From NCBI RefSeq assembly GCF_006337085.1, contig NZ_CP040882.1, forward strand, positions 2,604,001 to 2,668,000: 64,000 nt of DNA, written 5' to 3'. Within the stretch, counting starts at the first letter, position 1, and every line of letters begins with the position of its first letter. The stretch is from Sutterella faecalis. Its GTDB lineage: Bacteria; Pseudomonadota; Gammaproteobacteria; Burkholderiales; Burkholderiaceae_F. The position numbers and the translations under genes were made by a program. Below the pieces are notes generated by a model, which searched no databases, was not told the origin of the DNA, and worked only from the letters and a program-made list of their open reading frames with translations. Shown here in pieces: positions 31,839 to 40,288 of this stretch.

Positions 31839-34427
31839 TTAAGCCTTCTGCGGCAGGAGCGCTTCGATCAACTCCGCCTCAAAGGCCAGCAGCAGGCTGT
31901 CCTCATGGAGCGCCGCCCCGTCGATGAGGAAGACGTCTTCGGCGCGTTCGCCCAGGGTCGCAATCTTCGCGGTCTGCAGATTGACGCTGTATTTGGCGAG
32001 AACCTGCGAGATTGCGTAGAGAAGCCCGATTCTGTCCGTACCGACGAGATTCAGAATGAAGGCTCGGTGCGATTCGTCCGGGTGGATGTTGACGCTCGGG
32101 CGCGTGGGGAAGTGTCTTGAGCGGCGCGAGAGCCGGGCCTTCGGCGCGGGGGGCAGGGGCTTTTCGGAAATCAGAGCATCTGCGAGGCTCTTTTCCATCT
32201 GTGCGAGCTTCTCGGGCGAATCAAACCGCCCGAAGGCATCAGCGACAAGAAACGTGTCGAGCGCCCAGCCGTGGCGCGTGGTGTGCACCCGGGCGTCCAC
32301 GACGGAAAGCGAATTCTTCCCGAACCAGGCGACGGACCGGAGGAAGAGGTCCTTCCGGTCGCGAAGGTAAAGGAGAATCGTGAGGCTTTCCGTTGAGGCA
32401 TTCCGCTTCACGCGGACGATGGGCGTTGAGTCCATCACGTGGAGCGCGAGCATCTCGGTGTGCCAGGCAATTTCTTCGCTCGTATGGCGCATGAAGTAGA
32501 CGAGGTCGAGCTCCCGCCAGAGGCGGCTGCGGGCTTCGTCGGAGACGCGCCCGTGGAGAAGTTCAATCGCTTCCCTGCGCCGCCTTTCGGCAACGTCGGC
32601 GAGCGTGGCTTCGCCGCCCGAGCCGACAAGGCGTTCGAGCGCGGCATGGTAGAGGTTTTCAAGGAGCGCCGCCTTCCAGGGCGTCCATACCTTGGGCGAG
32701 GTCGCACGGATGTCGGCGACGGTGAGAAGGTAGAGCGCATCGAGCCGCTCCTTGGTTCCCACGAGGCGGATGAAGCGCTCAACCACTTCCGGGTCTGAAA
32801 TGTCCTCCTTCTGCGCCACGCGGCTCATGACGAGGTGCTCGCGCACGAGGAAGGTGATGAACTCCGTGTCTTCATGGAAAAGTCCGAAGCGGCTGCAGAA
32901 GATCTCCGCCTTCTCGGCGCCGATCACCTCGTGGCCGCCCCCGAGGCCTTTGCCGATATCGTGAAAGAGCCCGGCAATGATGAGCCTCCACGAGTCGGGA
33001 AGCGCCGTCATGAGCTGCGTGCAGAGGGGATACTCGTGGGCGTGTTCGGAGCGGCGGAAGCGGCAGAGGTTCTTGACGACAAGGATCGTGTGCTGGTCGA
33101 CCGTGAAGATGTGGTAGAGATCGTGCTGCATCTGCCCGACGACATGCCGGAAGGCCGGCAGCATGCGGGAAAGAATCCCCCAGGCATTCATCATGGCGAG
33201 CGCATCGTCGGCGCCTTTTTCAAGCTTGATGATGTCGAGGAAGGTTTTCTGGTTTTCCGGATCCTCGCGGTAGGCAACGCCGATTTTCGGCGTCGCGTGC
33301 CAGAGGGCGCGCAGGAGCCTCGTTGAAAAGCGGGTGAGCTCTGGGTGGAGCGCAAAGACGAGGAAGGTGCGCAGAATCGCCTTCGGGTTCTTTTCGTAGA
33401 CGTCGTCCCCGGCAATATCCATTTCATCGCCGAGCGCGAGAAAGTCGGCGGAAAGACGCACGGGCGTGGCGAGCGCCGACCCGCCGACAAGGCGGTCCGA
33501 AATGGTCTGGAGCTGGATGATCGACATCTGGACGACCGACTTGGCATTCCAGTAGTAGCGCTTCATGAGGGCTTCAGAGGCCCGCATGAGCCCCGTCGCC
33601 TTGTAGCCGAGCCGGGCGGCGAGCGCTTCCTGAACGTCGAAGAGAAGCCGGTTTTCGTCGCGGTTCGTGAGAAGATGGAGCTCGATTCTGAGCTTCGCGA
33701 GAAAGCGGAAGCACTCCTCGATCGTATGCATCTCGCGCTCGGTGATGAGGTCCGCGTCCTTCATGCCCTGAAGGCTGTCTGCCAAGCCCGCCGCACGGGC
33801 GCACCAGAGAAAGACCTGAAGGTCTCTCAGGCCTCCGGGCGACTCCTTGAGGTTGGGTTCGAGCGCGTAGGGCGTGTCCTCGTACTTCTGGTGCCTGCGG
33901 CGGAGTTCGAGCATCTTGTCGCGAAAGAAGGCGCGTGCGTCGAGGCTCGCAAAGAAGTCGTCGCGGGATGCGTCGTAAAGCGTTCGTTCGCCCCAGAGAA
34001 AGCGGCTCTCAAGATAGGTGGTGGCGATCGAAACGTCTTCGGCCGCTTCCGCCGTGAATTCCTTTTCCGTTCTGACGGCTGCGCCCACGGTGAGGCCGAG
34101 CTCCCAGAGGGCGGCGAGGAAGGCCGAGATTTTTGTTTTCGTCTCCTCATCTTCTCCCCGGTCGTCTGAAAGAAGAACGAGGAGGTCGATGTCGGAGTGA
34201 GGAAAAAGCTCTCTGCGCCCGTACCCCCCGACGGCTGCGAGCGCGAGACCGTCGGAGGGAAGCTCCGCCAGACTTCCGAGCGCGAGAACGGCGCGGTCGA
34301 GCGCCCGGCTGTGCGCCGTGAGGCATGCCGTCGTGTCGTGCGATTCGTGCCAGGCGTCGGCAATGCGCGCGCGGTCTTCCTTAAAGCGCTCGACGACGGC
34401 GCTCAACTTTTCCGGACTGATTTCCAT
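31839..34427 (-). CDS. glnD: PII uridylyltransferase / uridylyl-removing enzyme
   Basis: An 862-residue bifunctional nitrogen sensor that adds UMP to PII when glutamine is low and removes it when glutamine is high. In order: nucleotidyltransferase domain with GGYGRRELFPHSDIDLLVLL (metal DxD, about 66-85), a helical GlnE-like linker, an HD hydrolase domain with LFHDIGKGLGGGHE (about 490-503), and two C-terminal ACT domains, the first starting around VMDSTPIVRVKRN and the second around AFILNLVGTDRIGLLYAIS. The length matches the family. The ATG is at 34427. map lies upstream on the same strand, but a terminator separates them. Confidence 0.96.
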   Translation of the reverse strand: MEISPEKLSAVVERFKEDRARIADAWHESHDTTACLTAHSRALDRAVLALGSLAELPSDGLALAAVGGYGRRELFPHSDIDLLVLLSDDRGEDEETKTKISAFLAALWELGLTVGAAVRTEKEFTAEAAEDVSIATTYLESRFLWGERTLYDASRDDFFASLDARAFFRDKMLELRRRHQKYEDTPYALEPNLKESPGGLRDLQVFLWCARAAGLADSLQGMKDADLITEREMHTIEECFRFLAKLRIELHLLTNRDENRLLFDVQEALAARLGYKATGLMRASEALMKRYYWNAKSVVQMSIIQLQTISDRLVGGSALATPVRLSADFLALGDEMDIAGDDVYEKNPKAILRTFLVFALHPELTRFSTRLLRALWHATPKIGVAYREDPENQKTFLDIIKLEKGADDALAMMNAWGILSRMLPAFRHVVGQMQHDLYHIFTVDQHTILVVKNLCRFRRSEHAHEYPLCTQLMTALPDSWRLIIAGLFHDIGKGLGGGHEVIGAEKAEIFCSRFGLFHEDTEFITFLVREHLVMSRVAQKEDISDPEVVERFIRLVGTKERLDALYLLTVADIRATSPKVWTPWKAALLENLYHAALERLVGSGGEATLADVAERRRREAIELLHGRVSDEARSRLWRELDLVYFMRHTSEEIAWHTEMLALHVMDSTPIVRVKRNASTESLTILLYLRDRKDLFLRSVAWFGKNSLSVVDARVHTTRHGWALDTFLVADAFGRFDSPEKLAQMEKSLADALISEKPLPPAPKARLSRRSRHFPTRPSVNIHPDESHRAFILNLVGTDRIGLLYAISQVLAKYSVNLQTAKIATLGERAEDVFLIDGAALHEDSLLLAFEAELIEALLPQKA

Positions 34428-34466
34428 GGCGACCGGGACTCCGCAGAAAGAAAAAGCAGGAATAAG

Positions 34467-34520
34467 AAAAAGGCGATCCTCGCGAGCCGGCGATTGATGC
34501 CGGCGGACGGACCGCCTTTT
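34467..34520 (-). terminator. terminator after map
   Basis: A long imperfect stem: AAAAAGGCGATCC (from 34469) pairs with GGACCGCCTTTT (to 34520), enclosing an inner GCCGGC pair. On the minus strand the stem is followed by T-rich sequence. It separates map from glnD. Confidence 0.65.
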
Positions 34521-34549
34521 CCGGAGACTAAGGGATGAAAAGAGAATTC

Positions 34550-35377
34550 TTAGAGATTCTCAGGGAGCTTCCATCCCTTCACGAAGGCGGGAGGCGCCTG
34601 AGTGCCCTTGCTCACCGTGAGAACGTCGTAGCCCGTTTCGGTGACGAGCACCATGTGCTCCCACTGCGCGGAAAGCGAATGGTCCTTCGTGACGACCGTC
34701 CACCCGTCGCCGAGCATGGTGACGCCGTAGCGCCCCGCATTCACCATGGGTTCGACCGTGAAGACCATGCCGGGCTCGAAGACGGGCGTCTGATGGTGGA
34801 CCGGGAAGTGATTGACGTGGGGCTCTTCATGGAAGCCCTTGCCGATGCCGTGGCCGCCGTAGTCGCGCACGACGGAGATGCCGTTCTGATCCGCATAGCG
34901 CTGGCAGGCAATGCCGATGTCGTTGAAGCACCCGCCAGGGCGCACGGCGTCGATGCCCGCCCACATCGTATTGAAGGCAAGGTCGACCATGCGCTTGCCG
35001 GCGATGGTGGGCTTGCCGACGATGAACATTCTCGAGGTGTCGCCGTGGTAGCCGTTCTTGATGCTCGTCACATCGATGTTGACGATGTCGCCCTGCTTCA
35101 GGATTTTCTTGTCGCTCGGAATGCCGTGGCAGACGACGTGATTGATCGAAATGCAGGTCGTCGCCGGATAGGGCGTCATTCCCGGAGGCGTGTAGCCGAG
35201 GCAGGCTGGAATGCACTTCTGCACGTTCACCGTGTAGTCGTAAGCGAGGCGGTCAAGTTCGCCGGTGGAGACGCCGGGCTTCACGAAGGGCGTGAGATAG
35301 TCGAGGAGCTCGGCCGCAAGACGGCCGGCAATGCGGAGTCCCGCAATGTCCTCGGGCGTTTTGATGGAAATCGCCAT
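34550..35377 (-). CDS. map: methionine aminopeptidase, type I
   Basis: A 275-residue type I methionine aminopeptidase, which removes the initiator methionine from new proteins. Dimetal ligands are visible in NIDVTSIKNGYHGDTSR (split: NIDVTSIKNG, YHGDTSR; two Asp), GHGIGKGFHEEPH (His), MVFTVEPMVN (Glu) and the last Glu in VTETGYDVLT. An HVVCHG-type segment (INHVVCHGIP) lines the active site. In many proteobacteria map is divergent from rpsB; here it is divergent too, but a YgiW-like gene has been placed between them. ATG 35377 starts MAISIKTPEDIAGLR, a typical N-terminus. Confidence 0.96.
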   Translation of the reverse strand: MAISIKTPEDIAGLRIAGRLAAELLDYLTPFVKPGVSTGELDRLAYDYTVNVQKCIPACLGYTPPGMTPYPATTCISINHVVCHGIPSDKKILKQGDIVNIDVTSIKNGYHGDTSRMFIVGKPTIAGKRMVDLAFNTMWAGIDAVRPGGCFNDIGIACQRYADQNGISVVRDYGGHGIGKGFHEEPHVNHFPVHHQTPVFEPGMVFTVEPMVNAGRYGVTMLGDGWTVVTKDHSLSAQWEHMVLVTETGYDVLTVSKGTQAPPAFVKGWKLPENL

Positions 35378-35803
35378 GATGTCTCTGTGTAATGGAAAAC
35401 TGGAAGAAGGAAATCAGGCTCCGGACGAAAGCGCCGGTGAGGGAGCGAGCAGAGGCGCGCCATCTCCCTGAGGCTTCTCCGGAGCGGATGCGCAAGGGAA
35501 AAGGAAGCCTTCTCCTCGCGGAAGGTGCCCACATTCTAATGAGGTGAAGCGCATTAAGGCCCGTCAGTCGTCGGTAAACACGTCCGGAAGAAAACTGCTG
35601 CAACGATATATTTCTAAGGTTTCGCTAACGAAGGACTAACGATTCGCTAATGTGGGCGGCCTAGAGTTGTAAACATCAAGGGGAGGCGAGAGCGCCTCCC
35701 GGCCGGAAGACTTGGAGAAGCGGAAAATCAATTCCGCTCGAAAAGATCCGGCAGTTTCAAATAAGAAGGCTCCCTTTTGAATGGGGAGCCGGGAGAGAAA
35801 ATC
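35378..35803. other. 426-base divergent control region (map / YgiW-like gene)
   Basis: No gene is seen. The half near the YgiW-like gene holds four phased CTAA repeats (35614-35650), a possible -10 (TAGAGT, 35662-35667), and a leader hairpin GGGAGGCG/CGCCTCCC (35681-35688 / 35693-35700) plus a second GGCTCCC/GGGGAGCC hairpin close to the start codon. The half near map holds only weak promoter-like sequence. Confidence 0.5.
35614..35650 (+). promoter_or_regulatory. four CTAA repeats at exact 11-base spacing
   Basis: CTAA begins at 35614, 35625, 35636 and 35647, one turn of the helix apart, with CTAACGA partly conserved. The last repeat ends 11 bases before a candidate -10 (TAGAGT, 35662). This geometry is that of OmpR-family response regulator sites (PhoB, PmrA, QseB) replacing a -35. 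In enterobacteria ygiW relatives lie beside, and are controlled by, the qseBC/pmrAB systems, which fits. Confidence 0.6.
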
Positions 35804-36217
35804 ATGACCCGCCGCACCAATCTTCGTCTTGCCGCTCTGGCTTCGATTGCCGCACTTGCCTTTGCCGCTGCGCCTGCCGTGCAGGCTGCCGGCCCCTCGG
35901 GCTTCGATGCTCCGGCTTCTGCCGAGGCCCGCGCCCCGCAGGGGTTCGGCAACAACAAGCTCGTCACCGTTCAGTGGGTGCTTAAAAACGGCGCCGACGA
36001 TCAGGTCGTCCTTCTTCGCGGCAAGTTCACGCAGCACCTGAGGGGCGACAAGTATGAGTTTGAGGATGAGGCCGGCAACGCCATCACTGCTGAGCTCGAT
36101 CACGACCGCGACTGGTCGATGGTTCGGAAGGGAGCTCCGATGGAAATCCGCGCCGAAATCGACCGCGACTGGAACCGCACGAAGCTTGACGTGCGCTCCG
36201 CGAGGCCCCTGAAGTAA
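35804..36217 (+). CDS. YgiW/YdeI-family periplasmic OB-fold protein
   Basis: A 137-residue secreted protein: signal peptide (about 1-28, ending AVQAA) and one OB-fold (BOF) domain with VTVQWVLKNGADDQVVLLRG (split: VTVQWVLKNG, ADDQVVLLRG), KYEFEDEAGNAITAELD and a final WNRTKLDVRSARPLK. Relatives (YgiW/VisP, YdeI) are small periplasmic stress-tolerance proteins that bind cationic or sugar ligands. I chose ATG 35804, after GGGAGAG, because it begins the signal peptide. Transcribed alone; the phased repeats upstream suggest two-component control. Confidence 0.85.
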   Translation: MTRRTNLRLAALASIAALAFAAAPAVQAAGPSGFDAPASAEARAPQGFGNNKLVTVQWVLKNGADDQVVLLRGKFTQHLRGDKYEFEDEAGNAITAELDHDRDWSMVRKGAPMEIRAEIDRDWNRTKLDVRSARPLK

Positions 36218-36267
36218 GGGAAGCGGTCCGCCGGAGAAGCGGGATCCAAAAAAGATTCGCTTTTCGG

Positions 36268-36296
36268 TTGAAATCAAATCTGCGCGCACGTAAAAT
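36268..36296 (+). promoter_or_regulatory. sigma-70 promoter of rpsB
   Basis: TTGAAA (36268-36273), a 17-base spacer, and TAAAAT (36291-36296). The expected start near 36303 gives a leader of about 174 bases before rpsB. Confidence 0.65.
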
Positions 36297-36307
36297 GCGC
36301 GCCTTGT

Positions 36308-36340
36308 TCCGGCCTCGGGATTTTTTCTCCTGAGGCCGGA
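36308..36340 (+). ncRNA. structured rpsB leader
   Basis: A strong stem (36308-36320 with 36327-36340; TCCGGCCTC and complement, one mismatch and one bulge) stands at the 5' end of the predicted rpsB leader. Ribosomal protein S2 represses its own rpsB-tsf mRNA through leader structure in proteobacteria; this is a candidate, not a recognised match. It could also terminate the YgiW-like transcript, but no U-run follows the stem. Confidence 0.4.
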
Positions 36341-36476
36341 TCTATTCCGCCCGGTGTCCATGGTCGGCCCGGGTATGTACATTGCGCGCGGTCTGCGCCC
36401 GAGGTGCCTTTGATTCCGAGAAGAAGAATTGGTTCCTGCAGGCCGTGTCAGACTGACAAAACCTTGGAGAAATCAA

Positions 36477-37244
36477 ATGGTCAGCATGCGTGAAATGCTC
36501 GAAGCGGGTTGCCACTTCGGTCATCAGACCCGTTTCTGGAACCCGAAGATGGCTCAGTACATTTTCGGCTCCCGCAACAAGATTCACATCATCAACCTTG
36601 AAAAGACGGTTGTGATGTTTGATGAAGCCTGCAAGTTCGCCCGTCAGCTCGCGAGCCAGGGCGGCCGCATCCTCTTCGTCGACACGAAGCGCGGCGGTCG
36701 CGAAATCATCGCTCAGGAAGCTCAGCGCGCCGGCTGCGGCTGGGTCGACCAGCGCTGGCTCGGCGGCACGCTCACGAACTTCAAGACGGTTCGCGGCACC
36801 ATCAAGCGCCTCAAGGAAATGGAAGAGCAGCTCGAGGACGGCACCGCCGCCAAGCTGACGAAGAAGGAAGCCCTCGACTTCCAGCGTTCCGTTGAGAAGC
36901 TCAACAAGTCGATCGGCGGCATCAAGGACCTCACGGGTCTTCCCGACGCCCTCTTTATCGTCGACGTGGGCTACCACAAGATCGCCGTTCAGGAAGCCAA
37001 CAAGCTCGGCATCCCCGTCATCGGCGTTGTGGATACGAACTGCTCGCCCGAAGGCATCGACTATGTCATTCCGGGCAACGATGACTCCTCGAAGGCTGTT
37101 CAGATCTACGCCGCCGGCATCGCCGACGCCGTGATCGCCGGCCGCGCCGACAGCGCTGTCTCCGCCGAGGAAGCCCCGGCTGAGGAAGAGTTCATCGAAG
37201 TGGCTGCCGCTGAGGAAGCCCCGGAAGCGACCCCCGCTGCCTAA
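36477..37244 (+). CDS. rpsB: 30S ribosomal protein S2
   Basis: A 255-residue S2 protein with the standard N-terminus VSMREMLEAGCHFGHQTRFWNPKM (read as VSMREMLEAG, CHFGHQTRFWNPKM), the IFGSRNKIHIINLEKTV and QRWLGGTLTNFKTV blocks, and IPVIGVVDTNCSPEGIDYVIPGNDD near the C-terminus (split: IPVIGVVDTNC, SPEGIDYVIPGNDD). The C-terminal tail is Glu/Ala-rich. ATG 36477 follows TTGGAGAAATCAA; the longer in-frame start at 36429 is leader. First gene of the rpsB-tsf-pyrH-frr cluster. Confidence 0.97.
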   Translation: MVSMREMLEAGCHFGHQTRFWNPKMAQYIFGSRNKIHIINLEKTVVMFDEACKFARQLASQGGRILFVDTKRGGREIIAQEAQRAGCGWVDQRWLGGTLTNFKTVRGTIKRLKEMEEQLEDGTAAKLTKKEALDFQRSVEKLNKSIGGIKDLTGLPDALFIVDVGYHKIAVQEANKLGIPVIGVVDTNCSPEGIDYVIPGNDDSSKAVQIYAAGIADAVIAGRADSAVSAEEAPAEEEFIEVAAAEEAPEATPAA

Positions 37245-37343
37245 TTAACGGCTTTTAATAGCCAGGCCCCGCCGGATGCGACGGGAGGGCCTCTTCCTGC
37301 AAGAGGCGCGTATCCCGTCGGCATCTGACCGGCTCACAAAGGA

Positions 37344-37375
37344 AATGGGGCTCATTTCGGGCCCCATTTTCTTTT
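37344..37375 (+). terminator. terminator/attenuator between rpsB and tsf
   Basis: AATGGGGC (37344-37351) pairs with GCCCCATT (37361-37368), followed by TTCTTTTAG. A partial terminator here would set the S2 to EF-Ts ratio, as known for rpsB-tsf operons. Confidence 0.65.
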
Positions 37376-37420
37376 AGAATCCATACCGATTTTTTGTTCC
37401 TCTGATTGGAGTTAGTGAAC

Positions 37421-38308
<888 letters not shown>

Positions 38309-38443
38309 TCGCTTCTTTGAGGCTTGAAGGAGACTTTCCTCTCAGGAGATTTAAGCGACGCTCTGATTCCGGCGGTGCATGCACGGGCATCTCTGGAAAA
38401 TGAAGCGCTTCCGACTTAAGCTCCCGGGGAATTCTCCTCAATC

Positions 38444-38487
38444 GAAAGGGACGCTGCCTTCCTTGCACGAAGGGGCGTCCTTTCTTT
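38444..38487 (+). terminator. terminator after tsf
   Basis: GAAAGGGACGC (38444-38454) pairs with GCGTCCTTTC (38475-38484) with one bulge, and a GCCTTC/GAAGG inner stem extends it. TTTATG follows. Confidence 0.6.
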
Positions 38488-38552
38488 ATGCGCTTTCGCC
38501 GCAGAGCTGGGTCGGGAAAGCAAAAAGTTCTAAGCACTATTGCTCAGCCGCG

Positions 38553-38558
38553 TATAAT
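38553..38558 (+). promoter_or_regulatory. -10 of pyrH promoter
   Basis: A perfect TATAAT with only a weak -35 (CTAAGC, 38530-38535) at 17 bases. It would give a leader of about 86 bases before pyrH. Confidence 0.45.
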
Positions 38559-38650
38559 TTCGCCCCGAGCCAGAACTTGGCAGACGGGCACGGTCCCTGA
38601 AGCCTGATGCCGGCAATCTTCCCAACAGTCATGCATTGAGGAGTTGATCG

Positions 38651-39382
38651 ATGGACAACGCAGCGCAGGGTAAGCCCGTGTACAAACGCATTCTTCTGAA
38701 GCTTTCGGGCGAAGCCCTCATGGGCGACGATGCTTTCGGCATCAACCGCCAGGTGCTTCAGCACATGATTGAAGAAATCCGCTCCGTGCTGGATCTGGGC
38801 GTCCAGATCGGCATCGTTGTGGGCGGCGGCAACATCTTCCGCGGCGTTGCGCTCGGCGCAACCGGCATGGACCGCGCTACGGGCGACTACATGGGCATGC
38901 TCGCCACGGTGATGAACGCCATGGCGCTTCAGGACTGCTGCCGCAACAACGGCATCGAGGCGCGCGTGCAGTCGGCGCTCCATATCGAACAGGTCGCTGA
39001 ACCCTACATCCGCGGGAAGGCCCTGCGTCATCTTCGCCTCGGCCGCGTCGTGATCTTTGCGGCGGGCACCGGCAATCCCTTCATGACGACCGACACGACG
39101 GCGGCGCTGCGCGGCGCGGAAGTTGGGGCCGACATCGTCCTCAAGGCGACGAAGGTCGACGGCATCTACACGGCCGACCCCAAGAAGGATCCGACCGCCA
39201 CGATGTATGACGAAATCACCTTCGACCATGCGCTCCGCACGAATCTCAAGGTGATGGACGCCACCGCCTTTGCGCTCTGCCGCGAGCAGGGGCTCCCGAT
39301 CAAGGTCTTCAACATCAACAAGAAGGGGGCGCTGCGCCGCGTCGTCCTCGGCGAAAAGGAAGGCACGCTCGTTCATAGCTAA
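38651..39382 (+). CDS. pyrH: UMP kinase
   Basis: A 243-residue bacterial UMP kinase, converting UMP to UDP for RNA, DNA and envelope sugar nucleotides. Family motifs are YKRILLKLSGEALMGD, the glycine-rich IGIVVGGGNIFRG, RATGDYMGMLATVMNA and the phosphate-binding AAGTGNPFMTTDT; KVDGIYTADPKKDP is the ATP loop. ATG 38651 follows GAGGAGTTGATCG. Located at its conserved place between tsf and frr. Confidence 0.97.
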   Translation: MDNAAQGKPVYKRILLKLSGEALMGDDAFGINRQVLQHMIEEIRSVLDLGVQIGIVVGGGNIFRGVALGATGMDRATGDYMGMLATVMNAMALQDCCRNNGIEARVQSALHIEQVAEPYIRGKALRHLRLGRVVIFAAGTGNPFMTTDTTAALRGAEVGADIVLKATKVDGIYTADPKKDPTATMYDEITFDHALRTNLKVMDATAFALCREQGLPIKVFNINKKGALRRVVLGEKEGTLVHS

Positions 39383-39412
39383 GCTCGACCTTTGATAAAA
39401 TAACAAATTGCG

Positions 39413-39444
39413 CATGGGCCGGAGGGTTCGCTTTCCGGCCCATG
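39413..39444 (+). other. hairpin between pyrH and frr
   Basis: CATGGGCCGGA (39413-39423) and its perfect complement (39434-39444) with a 10-base loop. Only TTCGT follows, so termination would be weak; it may be a processing or stability element. Confidence 0.45.
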
Positions 39445-39550
39445 TTCGTACCGAATTCCGTGATTTCAAAGTTTCCGCATCGGATGTGCCTTGAGCCTTT
39501 GGCTTATAAGGTTCGGCGCTTCAGGCGGAAATGCTCCAAGGAGATTTTTT

Positions 39551-40111
39551 ATGACCGCTCAGGAAGTTATTCAGCAGACCGAGCACAAGATGGGCGTTAC
39601 CGTCGAGAAGCTTCGCGAAGACTTCACGCGCATCCGCACGGGTCGCGCGAGCACGGGCCTGCTCGACAAGATCAAGGTCGACTACTACGGCTGCCCGACT
39701 CCGATCAACCAGGTCGCGCAGGTCGGCGTCGGTGATGCGCACACGCTTACCGTCCAGCCCTGGGAAAAGAACATGGTGAAGGTGGTTGAGAAGGCGATTC
39801 GCGATTCCGACCTCGGCCTCAATCCGGCCACGTCGGGCGACGTTATTCGCGTTCCGCTGCCTCCGCTTACCGAAGAGCGCCGCCGCGAACTCTCGAAGAT
39901 CGTGAAGGGCTTCGGCGAAGACGCCAAGGTTGCCGTGCGCAACCTTCGCCGCGACGCCAACGGCCAGATCGAACGTCTCGAGAAGGATAAGGAAATCTCC
40001 GAGGACGATCAGCGTCGTCTGGAAACGGATATTCAGAAGCTCACGGACCGCTATGTCGCCGAAATCGACAAGGTGATCACGGAGAAGGAAAAGGAAATCA
40101 TGACGGTCTAA
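39551..40111 (+). CDS. frr: ribosome recycling factor
   Basis: A 186-residue ribosome recycling factor that splits post-termination ribosomes with EF-G. Recognised by the HKMGVTVEKLREDFTRIRTGRAS (split: HKMGVTVEKL, REDFTRIRTGRAS) N-terminal helix, YYGCPTPINQVAQV, and the C-terminal VRNLRRDANGQIERLEKDKEISED region (split: VRNLRRDANGQI, ERLEKDKEISED). ATG 39551 follows AAGGAGATTTTTT. The longer frame upstream is leader. In relatives uppS follows directly; here a helicase gene on the other strand intervenes. Confidence 0.97.
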   Translation: MTAQEVIQQTEHKMGVTVEKLREDFTRIRTGRASTGLLDKIKVDYYGCPTPINQVAQVGVGDAHTLTVQPWEKNMVKVVEKAIRDSDLGLNPATSGDVIRVPLPPLTEERRRELSKIVKGFGEDAKVAVRNLRRDANGQIERLEKDKEISEDDQRRLETDIQKLTDRYVAEIDKVITEKEKEIMTV

Positions 40112-40137
40112 AGACCTGCTGAATTCCCTTCTGAATG

Positions 40138-40178
40138 AAAGCCCGCAGCCTGCTTTTTCTCGGCAGTGCGGGCTTTTT
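40138..40178 (+). terminator. intrinsic terminator after frr
   Basis: AAAGCCCGCA (40138-40147) pairs perfectly with TGCGGGCTTT (40167-40176), with more T following. It ends the rpsB-frr cluster. Confidence 0.85.
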
Positions 40179-40288
40179 GCTTGAGTGATGCGCTCCGAGA
40201 ACGGGAGCGCATCTCCTATCTTTCCTGAGGCGGCAGGAAGACCTGCCGCATTCCGGATGAATAAAGCGGGAAGCTGAGGCTTTCCGTC

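Larger units (their letters stand above)
38309..38650. other. intergenic region tsf-pyrH
   Basis: A 342-base gap with no gene recognised. It contains the terminator-like stem at 38444-38487 and a TATAAT at 38553-38558 that probably serves pyrH. Confidence 0.5.
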
